From Muricea muricata (taxonomy: Eukaryota > Cnidaria > Anthozoa > Malacalcyonacea > Plexauridae): a stretch of DNA of 64,000 nt. The stretch is from NCBI GenBank assembly GCA_963855995.1, contig OY979722.1, positions 5,022,001 to 5,086,000 of the forward strand, read 5' to 3'. The position numbers and the translations under genes are program-made. How positions within the stretch are numbered: the stretch's first letter is position 1; each line of letters starts with the position of its first letter. The notes under the pieces are model-generated. The model saw only the letters and a program-made list of their open reading frames with translations. It ran no database searches and was not told where the DNA came from. Below are positions 13,790-25,991 of the stretch, piece after piece.

Positions 13790-14799
13790 CTGAAACGATG
13801 AAGAAAATTTGTAGAACAGGTTAAGGAACTAGTATATATCCGGCGTTGGAAAGTTAACTGTAGCAGTATAATATTTGTTGCTGAAACTCGAGAGGCGCTT
13901 GTGCAGCTTATTGTCACTCGAATTACCATAACTATGACAAGCTTTCAGTTAAGTTGCACACCTGCTGTTGAATGAGTCCCCTATATTGTTTACATTATCA
14001 TGATCATAGCATTCTTCAAAAATTTCTATCGAAAACGCTTGTTTACACTCTAAAATCATCTATGGACCCACCAACTGGCAGGACGTTTCCATATTACAAC
14101 CAAATCAGTGATAAACTCGGAATTATCCGGAATCAAATATTGCTATAGTAATTATACTCATGGACTGAATTCTGAATTCTCAATGCATTCGTGCTAAACG
14201 AGACGCAATGTGCTTAATTTGTCAGTAATATTTCGTTTCATAATTAATCATGTGTCTAGTTTCATTTGTTTACTACTGTTAGTGTGTGTTTTATAGTGGA
14301 GCAAAGTTTGTTTGATATTCGTTATACTGATTTTGGACACTAATAACAAGTGATTATCAAGTAAACTACGACGAGTGTAATATATCTATAGTTAGTTATA
14401 TCAAAATCTAAGTTTCGAGCCCTCTCACTATCTCATGCAAGTTATTTTTAGTTCAATAGGATAGATGGTTTTAATCGAATTAACACATTGAAGCCAAAAG
14501 ACTGAATTGCGTGCCATTATATATTTACAATAAAATTGATTAAGCTAATTTAGTTTCTATTTTACAAAGACAAAATATATCACTACTAGCTAACTAAGCA
14601 ACTGGCTAATTACATAAAATATATTGCAATTTGCGAGAACTGCGTGAATCGGTCAAATATTTTCTGAATGCTTGTATCGCCGCGACCAGCTGCAACTGTA
14701 AAACACGACCTAAATAAGGACCAGCATAACTGCATTTATCAACCATAAAATACTGACTCTTGTTTTTATACACTCTGTGAAGGAACATAGTGAACATAC

Positions 14800-15225
14800 T
14801 TTGCAACAATAGGCTTGTCTCGGTTACATCAGCATCAACATGCACATTACTATGAACTTACCTATATTGTAGTCAAATTTCCTTTTTAAGTTCGCTCAGA
14901 TTTGTCAATGTTGATCGATGCTATAAAATCCTTGGGACGATCTGCAAATTTAGACTGTACATTATTGTACTTTCGAGATTTTTCAATGTTCGTGTTTCTT
15001 AATTAAACGCGCTTTAAGAGTATATGTGTTTCAAGTTGAGCCTTGAGGAGTCCAACAGAGGGAAAATTGTATATTCTGTTCGATTGAAGAAACTAAACGC
15101 TCTTACCTCGATCACAATATTGGTTTTGCTATTTCTTGTTTCTTCAGGAATGTATATAATGTGAATGCCACGTCAATACTTCTCAGTAGACCTTTATTTA
15201 ATTCGAATTTCCTCACATGCTGAGG
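14800..15225 (-). repeat. Leader-region copy 2, upstream of the channel-NACHT-LRR gene
   Basis: Similar to 6950-7400 and 19000-19490. Shared motifs include CAACATGCACATTACTAT (also in copy 1), a TCAATGTTGAT segment (also in copy 3) and the exon end ATCGAG|GTAAGAG on the minus strand at about 15105-15115. It lies 1.3 kb upstream of the NACHT gene ATG, which is directly preceded by a splice acceptor. A non-coding first exon is inferred. Confidence 0.5.
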
Positions 15226-15749
15226 CCTCTTGTATATCGGCCCAGCAGGTGCACAACTTCAATGATCGGACTAGTATAGTTGTCTTTTGAAACAGAAATT
15301 TTTTATGAAGAAAGTTCGATCTCCTGCATTTGGTAACAACGTCACTCGTTAGTGAAATGTTCAGTCCTGCTCGGAGCATGCAAAACGTTTCAAGTCATTT
15401 TTACGTGAACTATGTATCCGACTGTCTTTTATCACTTTTTGTTATCGGGAACTGTATCATTAACCGTAAACCGCATGCATGATCTTACTCCATGCTCCAA
15501 CTTTATCAGTTTATACATGCACTACGCAATCTCACTCCTAGTTAAATGACCCCAAATCTATATTTTCCTCAAAAACATTTAAGCACGTACGCTCGGGAAA
15601 AAAGCGTAATATGATTAGGAGCGCAATAGCGATGACAGCACGCATATGCTTGGCTGATCAGCTTTTAACGTGAGGAGATGCAGGAACTATAGAACAAAGA
15701 GTCTTGAGTCGGGTAAAAATTGCAACAAGACGTTGCTGACTGATAAATA

Positions 15750-15965
15750 GTACACGCTGAAAACACACAAGTTGTTACAAATCTGTTCACAAGCTGTCAA
15801 CAAGTTGTGTTCGTACTGCTTGTTTTATACGTTGGTCGTAACAAGCTTGCAGCAAGCTGTTAGCAACTTGTAACAACCTTGATGTTATTATCAGACTTGT
15901 TACAAGGTTGTTCTAACTAGATTGATATACAGTATTGACATGGCTAAATTGAATGTTACAAGGTT
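15750..15965. repeat. AACAAGTTGT-rich palindromic repeat
   Basis: Starts ACACGCTGAAAACACACAAG and holds many short overlapping palindromes built on ACAAGTTGT and TTACAAGG. Similar material lies at 34243-34409 and near 36205-36245 and 36770-36815. Probably a decayed MITE family. Confidence 0.45.
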
Positions 15966-16318
15966 GTAACATGCAATATTGTTATATCATGATTGTGACA
16001 GACGTATTGGGGCAACCTTGTATAACAAGGCTGATGATATAAGAATTCTACTTCGTTTTCAGTGTAAGTCCATACAGTGCCAAGAGATTTCAAAGTCTTG
16101 CATCTGTGAATTTAAGTACTTCTGTAGTAACGCAAAAGCTGCAACAAACCTGCAGCAAACAGGTAATATCGTAATGGCAATATTCTTTTATTGATTCGTT
16201 GTGTGCATTTATAAAAATAATAATTGGACTATTCACATCTTTATGTTATATCTTGTGCATGTGTATGTCAAGCAGATTGAGAGTTCAAAGTAACTTCCAT
16301 CCTAACCTGCCCTCTAAA

Positions 16319-18283
16319 TCAACTACAACAGCTATGACCTGTCTTGTTCCTTTGATTAACCTCATGCAATCTCAATGAATCAAGGCTATCTTCATTCCTT
16401 TGCTTTTCAACAAACAATTTCAATGAATACTTGGCAAGTTCTTTCAGCAATTCATCAACTCCTTTTGGCGTCTTTGCTGACGTCGAGAAATGTCCGATTA
16501 CTTCCTTTTCCATGTTACGACGAAAGGCCTTTTCCCTTTCTTCAAGTATAGTATCACTTGAAACGGGCAGGTCAATCTTATTTTTAACTAGAATTAGTTT
16601 TGCCGAAGGCTCAAATACCTTCACATTACGAGCAAATTTATACAAACTGTACATTGAATTCTCGTCATCTGCACTATATACCAGTAAAACAAACTTGCTG
16701 CTTCTGTAATAAGGCATTTCATATTCATCAAAATCTGTTTTATCGCAAATTTGTAACTGAAGGTGAAAAAATATTATTTTGTTAAATTATAGGGATTATA
16801 CATAGCAACATCTATATATGTTGCATTCTAGCTCTGCACCGAGGTAATTATATAAATATTTGTTGAATCACTGATAGGAAAATGTGATTATAATAGAAGA
16901 TGTATACCTGGAAATTTTAAAGTACAGGAAGTTGTCCCCCCCCCCCCGTGGCTTACCTGGTTATTAATGGCTATAAATAAGCAGAATGTTAACAAACGTT
17001 GTGTACTGTGCTTGGTAGTATTTAAGCATTAATTGTAAGTCGTACTTAAATGCTGGAAAATAGTTGCACTTAGTGAGTTTTTAGAATAAATCCAAAAAGG
17101 CTATTTTGAACCTAAAATTTAGCAATGTAATTAAAATCTTTGCCGAAAAACATGCTTAAGTATTCGAAAATTACTCAGTAATGTGAGAGCACATTGTACC
17201 CAAATAGCTAATGAATTATTTCATGTACACAATGGTGTCTTTGAAAAAATAAGTCGCTAGAATGCGATTCTTTTAGGCAAGTGTTTCTCTTATTGGCAAA
17301 GGTAACTCCAAGATCACACTTACTCTATGTTTTAGTCTGTTGGTTGACGCATCCTGCGATATATCAGTATTTCTATGTAAGTAGATACAGTCGGTAATCC
17401 AAATACTGTCCTAATAAAAAAATCTGGGTCTTCATGATATAAAGCAAAAAACATCAACATTTGGTTTCTGATTTCTGGATTATGGATTTTGAAATAAAAT
17501 ATTGCAAAACGTTTCGCCTGAAGGTAATAATTTACATATATTATACCTCAAACTTAGCTCGTCCAATCAAAATGTTCTATTAGTAGCACGTGTCCATATT
17601 ATTTTTCGGCGAATACCATCCAATAGGAAATTCTGACCTTAGGTTTTTTCCCGGAGGCATGGTAGGGAGATTCGACTTTTGAATAATTTAACGCGACACG
17701 CGCCGATTAACATCAATGAAAAATGGCGGGAGCACACAAGAGTATATGGATATTCTACAGTATTTTTAAGTGGTTATTTATTCTAAAAACTCACAAATTA
17801 ATGCTCCTGTTTTTCAAACATTTGGGTAAGACTTACGCACAGGTACCTATGCAAAGATAGTCATGATAAACCAGGTAAGCCATTTTTGATGGGGGGGGGG
17901 GGTGTCTTTTTTTAGCACCCACCTGTAATTTCAAAATTTCCAGGTTTACATCGATTATAATTACATTTTATTGTCAGTGTTTAAAATAAATAAGGGGGCT
18001 CTTTTTCTTAGGAAACCCCTGTATTTTAAATTTGATTCAAATATAAAATCGTGTTTTTCAATCTTACCGGTATAAAGGTTTCTTCCTCGTCAAGTATTTC
18101 CTCGTGTGTGCTTATTGACCACTTGGGAACGTGCGCCGTTTTTTCTTCACTGAATCCCAAGTTAAACATTCTTTTGAACAGACTAGTTTTCCCAACACCA
18201 CGTACACCATCGAGGACAACCTTGTGGCTCCTGAGCTTTTTATAATTTGCACGAATCTTCTGGACATCGACTTGTCTTGACAT
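16319..18283 (-). CDS. Ras/Rab-like small GTPase B (degenerate switch II)
   Basis: Exon 1 18283-18068 and exon 2 16756-16319 give 217 residues. The ATG at 18283-18281 (MSRQVDVQK) is the only in-frame ATG before the P-loop. An upstream AACAG acceptor and an out-of-frame ATGTGA precede it. Motifs: P-loop GVRGVGKTS, NKID and TSAK are intact. The G3 region reads LQICDKTDFD, where the family has L-x-I-W-D-T-A-G-x-E, so both the Trp and the invariant Gly of DxxG are gone. The C-terminus is HSCCS, probably prenylated. Donor and acceptor match A and C exactly in position. It may be a GTP-binding protein with impaired hydrolysis or a non-switching paralogue. Confidence 0.75.
16757..18067 (-). other. 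Intron of GTPase B
   Basis: 1.3 kb, with a C-tract near 16938 and a G-tract near 17890. No other gene seen. Confidence 0.6.
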
Positions 18284-18999
18284 TTTTGGAACTTTCTTCT
18301 GCAAATTTAACCTATTTAATAGCTTTTTTGACTTTGTCACATGTCGATTTCGGGATTCTGTTTAGGGCATGCAAGGCAGGGTTAGGAAAAATTAGTGATC
18401 CTAAAAGAGCATTTTGAACAAGAGGTCTGAACTAAAAAAAGAAAAAATCTGAGATTATCAACTTGGAAAATATTTGACTTGGTATTTTATTGCTCTTTTT
18501 TCGTTGTTGCATGCGTTCTTCTCTTTGTCTGTTTATTACTATTTTCTTGTTTTGTTTCTATCACAGGCAAGATCTTAATTTATGTTCGTGGCCATACTAT
18601 TGCCCTAAAACTATTCTCTCGTAAATTATGGCTCCGCGCTTGATTTGGTGTCTGTGTGTGTGTGTCCCCCGTGTGTGTCTCAAAACTCAAATTTTTAAGA
18701 CTTGGTAATCGAGACGACTGGGCACGATTCAGATTTTCCATTTCTTTCGGAAACTGAATGTTTTCACACTCAGTGATCTTCAAATAACTAAAGTGTTGGG
18801 CTGGCTGTAGTAAAACGCTACTGAAGGTAGGTTCTTTGAGTACCTGAGGCGTTAAAGTAAAAGCGACGTTTCGATCGAGGGAAGGCCATTAATTTGTCGA
18901 GAAGTCACTATAGCTACTATTAGCAATAACGTAGACAAATGTACGAATTGCGTACCTACTTTTTGTGTCAAAATCATATTTTCACAACTTTACATTTAT

Positions 19000-19490
19000 A
19001 CTGACAGTTGCAAAATATATTTGGCATGTTGGCAGTAATAGGCTTGTCTCGGGTTACAACAGGTGGTTACAATCATAGTTGGCATCATGACTTAAAAACT
19101 TATCTATGTTATGGTCACCTTTCCTTATTAAATTTGCTATGCATTTTTGTCAATGTTGATCCATGCTATACTCTTGTACCGGTCGAGCGAATTCCGAGAG
19201 TACACTGAAGTACACATTCGACATCGTTGCTTGTTCGCTTTAAAAAGCAGGCTACACTGGTATATAACTATTTATACAAGTAGTATATCTGTCTCAAATT
19301 GGGGTGTCTAACCGAGGGAAAAATTGTGTATCTTGTTCGAAAGAAGAAATTTAACGCGCTTACCTCGAACACAATATCGGCTTTGTGATTTCTTGTTTCT
19401 TCGTAAATGTTTAATTGAGTAGATCTTGTGACCAAAAGGTCATGACCCATTTTAAACTTCATTTCCTCCACAGAAACTCATGCTAAACTT
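19000..19490 (-). repeat. Leader-region copy 3, upstream of GTPase B
   Basis: The best preserved copy. On the minus strand it ends ATTGTGTTCGAG|GTAAGC at about 19362. A 60-odd-residue frame starting with GTG runs through it, but the same region in copies 1 and 2 is interrupted by stops and frameshifting indels, so a 5' leader exon is more likely than protein. It lies about 1.1 kb upstream of GTPase B. Confidence 0.5.
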
Positions 19491-20491
19491 GTGACCACTT
19501 GTAACCCTGTGTAGCCCGAATATGATTATCAATGATATTAATCAACTTCTGTTGAATAAGTTGATTAATAACACTGATATTTGGGCTCGTGCTTGCCAAA
19601 AGGAACGTGGGCTGTGGGTACGAGATTGGGAACACTTTAAATCTAGTTTATTCAACAGAAATTGATTAATACCACTGATATTTGGGCTCCTATGTTTAAC
19701 ACGTGTGTTAAAAATGCGAGCGCTTCCTGATATCGGCTTGTTGTAACAGTTGTTGCAGGGTACGACAACAGACTTTTTGCAACCCTGATAATGTATCGAT
19801 CTTCAAAAAATGGCAACTAATTCAACAATCATTATCATTGACAATTAAAAATTATTACATAGCAACTAGCAACTGTAGCAAGCATCAACTCCGGTGAAAT
19901 GGCGGCCTGTGCTTGGCTGAGAAGCAGTTTCAAATGATTAAAATTTCAATAAAATTTGATTCTCTTACCGTGAAAATGTTGTAGCATATACATAGCACAG
20001 CATAGCATAGCAAGAATGAACGGCGCCTGTGCATTTATGAACACGATAGCTCCAACATTTTTATGACATTGCAATCATTTTTTAGAGAAATTTAAATAAT
20101 TTTCAAATTTCAGGCGTTTATTTAAATAATCACTTTGATTCAGGGACGTCGGAACTGGAAGGGAGGGGGGGCAATGGGACAGCTGTCCCCATGCCTTTTG
20201 CCAAGGGGGGCACAGGGGGGGCTGAAGGTGACCTTTTGATTTAGATTGATATAAGTGGATTTAAAGCAATGACGCATAAATAACTTGGCATTTCAAAAGC
20301 GGTGTCTGTAATTTACCAACTCACAAACTTCGTTCTTAGTTCTATCAGATCTCGTTCCCCAAGCCCGCGGTCCTTCTCGAAGGAACGAGAGGCTCTGGGA
20401 TAATCAGTGGGGATAATCTATAACTGGAAGCCTAAAATCTGGGCATTGCTGGTACTGCGCATGTACGAAAAAAGTGTGTATTTTAATTTAA

Positions 20492-20576
20492 AACGTGCTA
20501 ACTAAAACCTGTCAATCAAACAGCTTTTAATGTGAAGCATAAAACTGTTTGATTGACTGGTTTTAGTTGGCACGTT
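20492..20576. repeat. Small foldback palindrome
   Basis: AACGTGCTAACTAAAACC followed by TGTCAATCAAACAG is matched, inverted, by CTGTTTGATTGACTGG followed by TTTTAGTTGGCACGTT. The arms are about 32 bp with a 21-bp loop. Confidence 0.7.
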
Positions 20577-22034
20577 CTAAATGCACACCTCAAGGTTCGC
20601 TAGCTTTAATAGGCTATATACTTGAAAGCTGTGTTATTATAGGACCTTATGATACATATGAAGAACAGATTGATTTCTGTGTTAATATACAGTTATATTA
20701 ACACAGGTGGAAATTGGAAAAACAAGAAACTGTGCGGAAACAGGGGAGGAATGTTTTCAATGATATACTTCAAAAATATACCCAAAAAATGGGGTTTTTT
20801 ATAATACAGCACAAAGAATATAAAGAACAACTTTGAATTAACTTTAGCAGTAGAGTGTGGGAAATGTTTTCATATCAACATGGCTCTTAGCCAATTAATG
20901 TTACTTTAGAATTTCAAACACATCATAAATACATAATTATATATTTATATAATTTAGTATAAAGTACAAAATAATTATAATAATAAAGATTTACTCAGAA
21001 CTATTTCCACAAGTGGCTCTTCACCAACTGAGTCATAGCAACTACATGTATATTACAACATTATAATCTTTACTAAAATAGAGTAAATGAAGTCTATTTG
21101 TGCCAACCACCACATAGTATTATATTATCTATGGTAGTGAAGGCATAGCATGATCAACACTTTGTCATTTTGAAAAATTGATTGTAGTGATAACAAGCAC
21201 TTATTTCATCGGGTAAAACATTAAAGGCACTTGCTGTGCACAGCATCCTGTAAAGTATTAGATGTAGTGCTCCTATACTATAAGTGGTGTCACTCAAACA
21301 ACATTTGCATATAATCTACCACAATTGTTGATATAACGAGGTTTAGATATGTAAGCATGTTGTGTAAAGGCTGTGTATCAGTGTATGACGATTACAGTTT
21401 ACGATTATGGTTCACTTAATGACGTTTTCAAATTTCACGGTAGTTACTAGTATGTTTATTGTGAAATTGGCATTGATTTTCGGCTACGCTGATTGGTCAA
21501 CAAGCCATGTTGAGTGATTTTTTATTTTCGTTCTTCAATGTGATCGGTTAGTGTTTTCTAAGTGGCCCCACTTATAGTAGAAGCACTGTAAATGCATATG
21601 CAATCTGGTAGCTGAACTTGATCTCAGTGTACAGGAGTGATCGGCTTTAGTTGGCCAGGCCAACTTTTAGTATACAAAGATTTATGTGTGATTTACAAAT
21701 GCCACTCCCTTTCTTTCTTCAATGAGTAACCACCCAACATACTACCACATACATCCTTACAATAATGAAATTAGTGTGGGTAAAAACCATTGATGGAACA
21801 CCCTCCCTCTGCTGGCATCACTGTTTCCTAATCCTACTTCAATATCTGCAACTTACTTACTATATATAAAAATATCTAATAATATTAGTGTTCATTCATA
21901 AAATATTAATAGCACCAACCATATCTTTGTGGGACCATTGTTTATATGTCCAGCAAATTAGAGGTTTCTACTAAAGAGGTTATAAATAACACTAGAGGGG
22001 GGATTGAGGGTAAAACTGAGGAACACATTTTTTT

Positions 22035-22356
22035 GGGGGGGGAATTCAAGTCCTGGATGTTCGCTCATTCACTATCTCCAAAACGAAAATAAGCTGTTTT
22101 AGGTGGATTTTTCTACTTTTTAAAACTGTTTTGCCACGTAAAATATTAAAAATATCATTCAGAACTGTCTTAAGTAGTAAAAATAATTGGAAAGGCACTG
22201 TTTACCCACAAAACCAACAATACAAGCTTAAACAACAATGAGGGAAACATTTAATACAGATTTCTGCTGTTGCGAACATGGTTGCTAAGGATGAACTAGT
22301 TCAGCCAATGGAAGCTTGGCCCGGGACCAGAATTTGCACCCAATCCCCGCGTTCCC
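22035..22356. mobile_element. MITE copy related to 4685-4987
   Basis: The left end carries AATTCAAGTCCTGGATGTTC and the right end AATTTGCACCCAATCCCCGC then GTTCCC, matching the inverted ends of the element at 4685-4987. The left terminus has degenerated into a G-run. Confidence 0.5.
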
Positions 22357-22438
22357 TTTCTAGACTAAAAAGCACTATGATGCTATCTCTAGTGTTATTT
22401 ATAATCTGTATGGCTTTCAGCCTAACTTGACCTCTAAA

Positions 22439-23494
22439 TCAGCACCAACAGCCTTTCTCATTCCTTTCATTACCCTCATCAAGTCTGAAATGATCAACGT
22501 TCTCTTCATCATCACTGCATTCCCTTTTCCTTTTAAACAGTTTCAATGAATATTTTGCAAGGTATTTCAGTAGTTCATCAACTCCTTGTGGGGTCTTTGC
22601 TGACGTTGAAAAATTTGCAATTACTTTCTTCTTAATTTCACGACGAAAAGCTTTTTCTTTTTCTTCAGGGATAGTATCACTTGAAACGGGCAAGTCAATT
22701 TTATTTTTAACCAGAATTAGTTTTGCCGATGGTTCATATGCCTTCACATCATCAGCAAGCCCAGACAATCTATGTAATGAATACTCGTCAACTGCACTAT
22801 ATACCAGCAACACAAACTTGCTGCCTCTGTAATAAGACTGAGTAATACTTTCGTGTTTTTCCATGTCAGCTGTATCCCAAATTTCTAACTACAGAATAGA
22901 TAAAAAATTGTTAAATAAGGTGATGACACTATCTACAAACAAGTACAAGGGGGGGGGGGGGATTTTGAATATTAAATGAATGTGCTAATTAGAATCATTC
23001 TAACATTCTGGCACTTTATCTAACACAAAAATTACATGATTGAAGTTATGCCGGATGGGTTTTTGGAGGATTAACCCTCCTTAAGAAATGCCTGGGGAAG
23101 ACATTTCGTAAACAAAATGAAAGAAGACATTTCGTATCTGTAAGCACAATAGAAACCTCACAAGAAGATCACAAGAAAATAAAACGTTTCCAGGCGCTCT
23201 CAAAATGGTCAAACAATAATATATAATAAATTATTCTTATTACAATATTCTAATTAATTAAATAAAATTAATATGTGTTCTTAATCTTACGGGTATAATG
23301 GTTTTATCATCATCAAATTTTTCCTGGTGTGTGAGTTTTGAGTGACAAAACGGCTTTTTTTCTTCACTGAAATCTAATTGGAACATTCTTTTAAACAAAC
23401 TAGTTTTACCAACACTATACACGCCGGCGAAAGCGACCTTATAAGGCCTCCTAGGTTTCTTATAACTTTCAAGATCATTCCCATTCTCTGCCAT
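22439..23494 (-). CDS. Ras/Rab-like small GTPase C (DTAD)
   Basis: Exon 1 23494-23291 (ATG in TAAATATGGCAG) and exon 2 22888-22439 join at CCC|GTAAG and TTCTGTAG|TTAGAA, phase 0, giving about 217 residues. The P-loop is GVYSVGKTS. Exon 2 opens LEIWDTADMEKHESITQSYY, so Asp again replaces the DxxG glycine as in GTPase A. VKNKID and TSAK are intact and the tail ends KGCWC, an XCXC prenylation signal. It is very close to A from IWDTAD through NKIDLPVSSDTIPEEKEKA, pointing to recent duplication. It is the most 5' member of the minus-strand cluster. Confidence 0.85.
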
Positions 23495-23646
23495 ATTTAA
23501 TTAATTGTACTTCGGAACCGGAACTAGCTGCATTAAAAGTAACCTCCCCCGGTACCAGGAAGCGGTTGTGCTCAGTGAACTCCAAGCGCAGATCTAAGTA
23601 TGTATATCATTGGTAGTGCTAATTAAACTAGCCTGTGACCACTGAC

Positions 23647-23719
23647 CAGACTTCCTTTCCCCTCCCAAGGGAAAGTCGAGGAAAGGAAGACTTTCCCTTG
23701 GGAGGGGAAAGGAAGTCTG
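23647..23719. repeat. 31-bp perfect inverted repeat
   Basis: CAGACTTCCTTTCCCCTCCC continuing AAGGGAAAGTC at 23647-23677 pairs exactly with 23689-23719 across an 11-base spacer. TAGCCTG and CAGGCTA lie just outside, so this is likely the core of a small foldback MITE about 100 bp long. Confidence 0.75.
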
Positions 23720-23889
23720 CTCGCAGGCTATGCTACACTAACACGCAGTTTAGTATTTTCAAAATAGAATAGAATGGATTGGAAACTCCTATACACCAAC
23801 AGTACACGTCATTACATGATGTTTTTGTTTTGTTTTACGGAAAAATAGAGAATCTTCAGGATGACAGGTCATATAATCCAGTAACGAAG

Positions 23890-24425
23890 TAAATTTACTT
23901 CGTTACTTTACTTAAGTAAAAAAATCAGTATTTACTTAAAACGAAGCATTTTTTTAACTAAGTACTTTTTACTTGTAACGAACTACGATTTTTCGTAAAT
24001 ATTTACTTTTTTTCTTCGTTGCTTTTGTTATATTTTGGCAAAGTAAAAAAGTACTTCTCAAAGCGGAGTTAGCAGTGAGGGGACTGGTTGGAATGTGCTT
24101 GGCTCATATCTGACGAGTGCTCTATTACTGCTTTAACCTTTCTATTAGCAATTTTTATTTTCAAATGAAATGGTTTGCGAACTTATATTCTATTTAAGTA
24201 GTACTTTTACTTAAGTACATTTTTCTAATACTTTTCTTTTACTTGAGAAAAATTTTCAAGCAATACTTTTACTTTTACTTGAGTAAAATTTTCAGGCATT
24301 ATTTTTACTTTTACTTAAGTAAAATTTTCAGATAGTACTTTTACTTCTACTTAAGTAAAAATTAAGGTGTTACTTTTCACTTTTACTTAAGTGAAAATTT
24401 TGAGTACTTTGCTGAACACTGAAAG
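23890..24425. repeat. Degenerate ACTTTTACTTAAGTAAAA repeat tract
   Basis: Over 500 bp built of variants of TACTTTTACTTAAGTAAAAT, a self-complementary unit, alternating with short spacers. Low-complexity satellite-like DNA without coding content. Confidence 0.7.
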
Positions 24426-25860
24426 TAACTAACCAATGCGAACGTGTTAAGGGTATCCCAAAATGGAAGAACATTAAGAAATTAATTGTATTATTTACAT
24501 TCTTTTTCATTTTCCGCTTATAGTTGCTGTAAGACGTAAGTACTGTACAGACCCCCTTTGTAAATAGTGGTTACTGTAGGATAGGCTGAGATGAGGTAGG
24601 CCTTGTAAAGTACAGCGTGCACAACATATCACATTACTTGTTTGGCCCGCAAATGTGGTGCCAGTGGTGCTTGGATGCGTAATGCACTCTTCGTTTTTGG
24701 TTGGTTAAGTTTATTACTGATATGAATTCTGCATTGAGTCTAGATTAAATATAGGAGGTTCTCTTGGTACAGAGGCAAGCAACATGTCAGCATGACTGAG
24801 TTGATGGAATGGCCAATGAATTGGGAGTATTCTCATTCTAACGAGTTTCCAAACCATTCCAAAAGTAAATACTAGCCAAAAATCACACTTCCTTACAGAT
24901 AAAAAGTTGCTCATAAAACGTTGTGCAAATTTCAAAAAAAGTTTCATATCCCATCGTTATTTTCAAAATGTTTCCTTAGCCCCACAAAATTTCGAGAAAT
25001 AGTCGCATGACGTGCCTTCTTTCTTTCAGCCCTCCTTCTGCGTAGTAGATGGTAGTGATCAGAGAATTTCATTGGGGGTGGAGTGGCAAAAGAGGCAATT
25101 TGCCTCGGGCTCTAGGCTTAAGCGGCCCCCAATGAAACGTCGAGTGAAGTATGTTCGTGAGGGAAAAGGACCTCCAAAATGATTTTTCCCGGGCCCCTCA
25201 AATTTCTCAGAAAGGCACCGCCAGTGATACCCTCATTGACAAAACACTCCAGCACTATATGTACATGGCCTACACAGCCTACACGCGTGTAACGTAACAC
25301 CTTAAAATCGGGTCTGGTCCAAAACCAAGATGGCGTCATTTTGTCGGTTTTTGCCTGTTGTTCGACGGACGAATTGGAGCAAAATTCTCGGTAGCTCATT
25401 TGGAAAATACGTTGACGGTTTGTTGAAATATATTTATTAACATTGGGTAGATATTCTCCATCTCACTGTGAATGTAACATGTTTTATATCTGAACCAATT
25501 ACCAATATACATACCTGAAAAAATATTATTTAATATTTTAATATTAATAAGCCATAGTGCATTCCAAGATTTTTAGTCTCCACAGATTGCCGTCAGTGTA
25601 TTTTTGAAAGAAATTTTGCCCGCCATTGCCACCACAGACCACAGTGACCAATGGCCTAGCCTTTGCTCCAGAGTCCAGTCCACTCTCTGACTCTCGCAGT
25701 GAGTGTGGGATAGTGGACTCACTGGACAGGCTAGCAACGACCATGGGGAGTGGAAACGTAGTATAATAAGTCAATGAGAACACGACAACACAGTAATTAA
25801 GTATATAGTCTCACTATGCGGCACTGCATTCATGATTAATCAGCTATGAGGCCACGAAAA
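24426..25860. other. Intergenic, no gene recognised
   Basis: Short open frames on both strands only; none has family features or splice support. Confidence 0.5.
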
Positions 25861-25874
25861 GCTTGCCCTCAAAA

Positions 25875-25991
25875 ATGAAAATGATTTTTCGCCACTTAAG
25901 AATCTTGCTCTTGCCAAGTTCTCGTAAACCTTCGCCAGATATCAGTTCGCGGGAGTTTCCTCAACCTGCTCCACGCCACAGATCAGTCGCG
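25875..25991 (+). CDS. Candidate mitochondrial-targeting first exon (NDUFS3?)
   Basis: An ATG at 25875 opens 39 codons rich in Arg, Ser and Pro with almost no acidic residues (MKMIFRHLRILLLPSSRKPS at the start), ending at GCG|GTAGGC. This composition fits a mitochondrial transit peptide and it lies 1.9 kb upstream of the NDUFS3 exons on the same strand. However, its end is phase 0 whereas the first recognised NDUFS3 exon needs a preceding phase 1, so one more exon would be required between them. Tentative. Confidence 0.3.

Larger units (their letters stand above)
19500..22434. other. Gene-free stretch rich in repeats
   Basis: No coding exon recognised. It contains a motif TTATTCAACAGAAATTGATT and its inverted partner near 19540-19680, G-runs near 20163-20218, a foldback at 20492-20576 and a MITE copy at 22035-22356. 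Confidence 0.55.

Noticed and set aside
19268-19471. 67-codon minus frame in leader copy 3 as a protein
   Set aside because: Starts with GTG, and the two sister copies carry stops and frame-changing indels; better explained as a non-coding leader exon.
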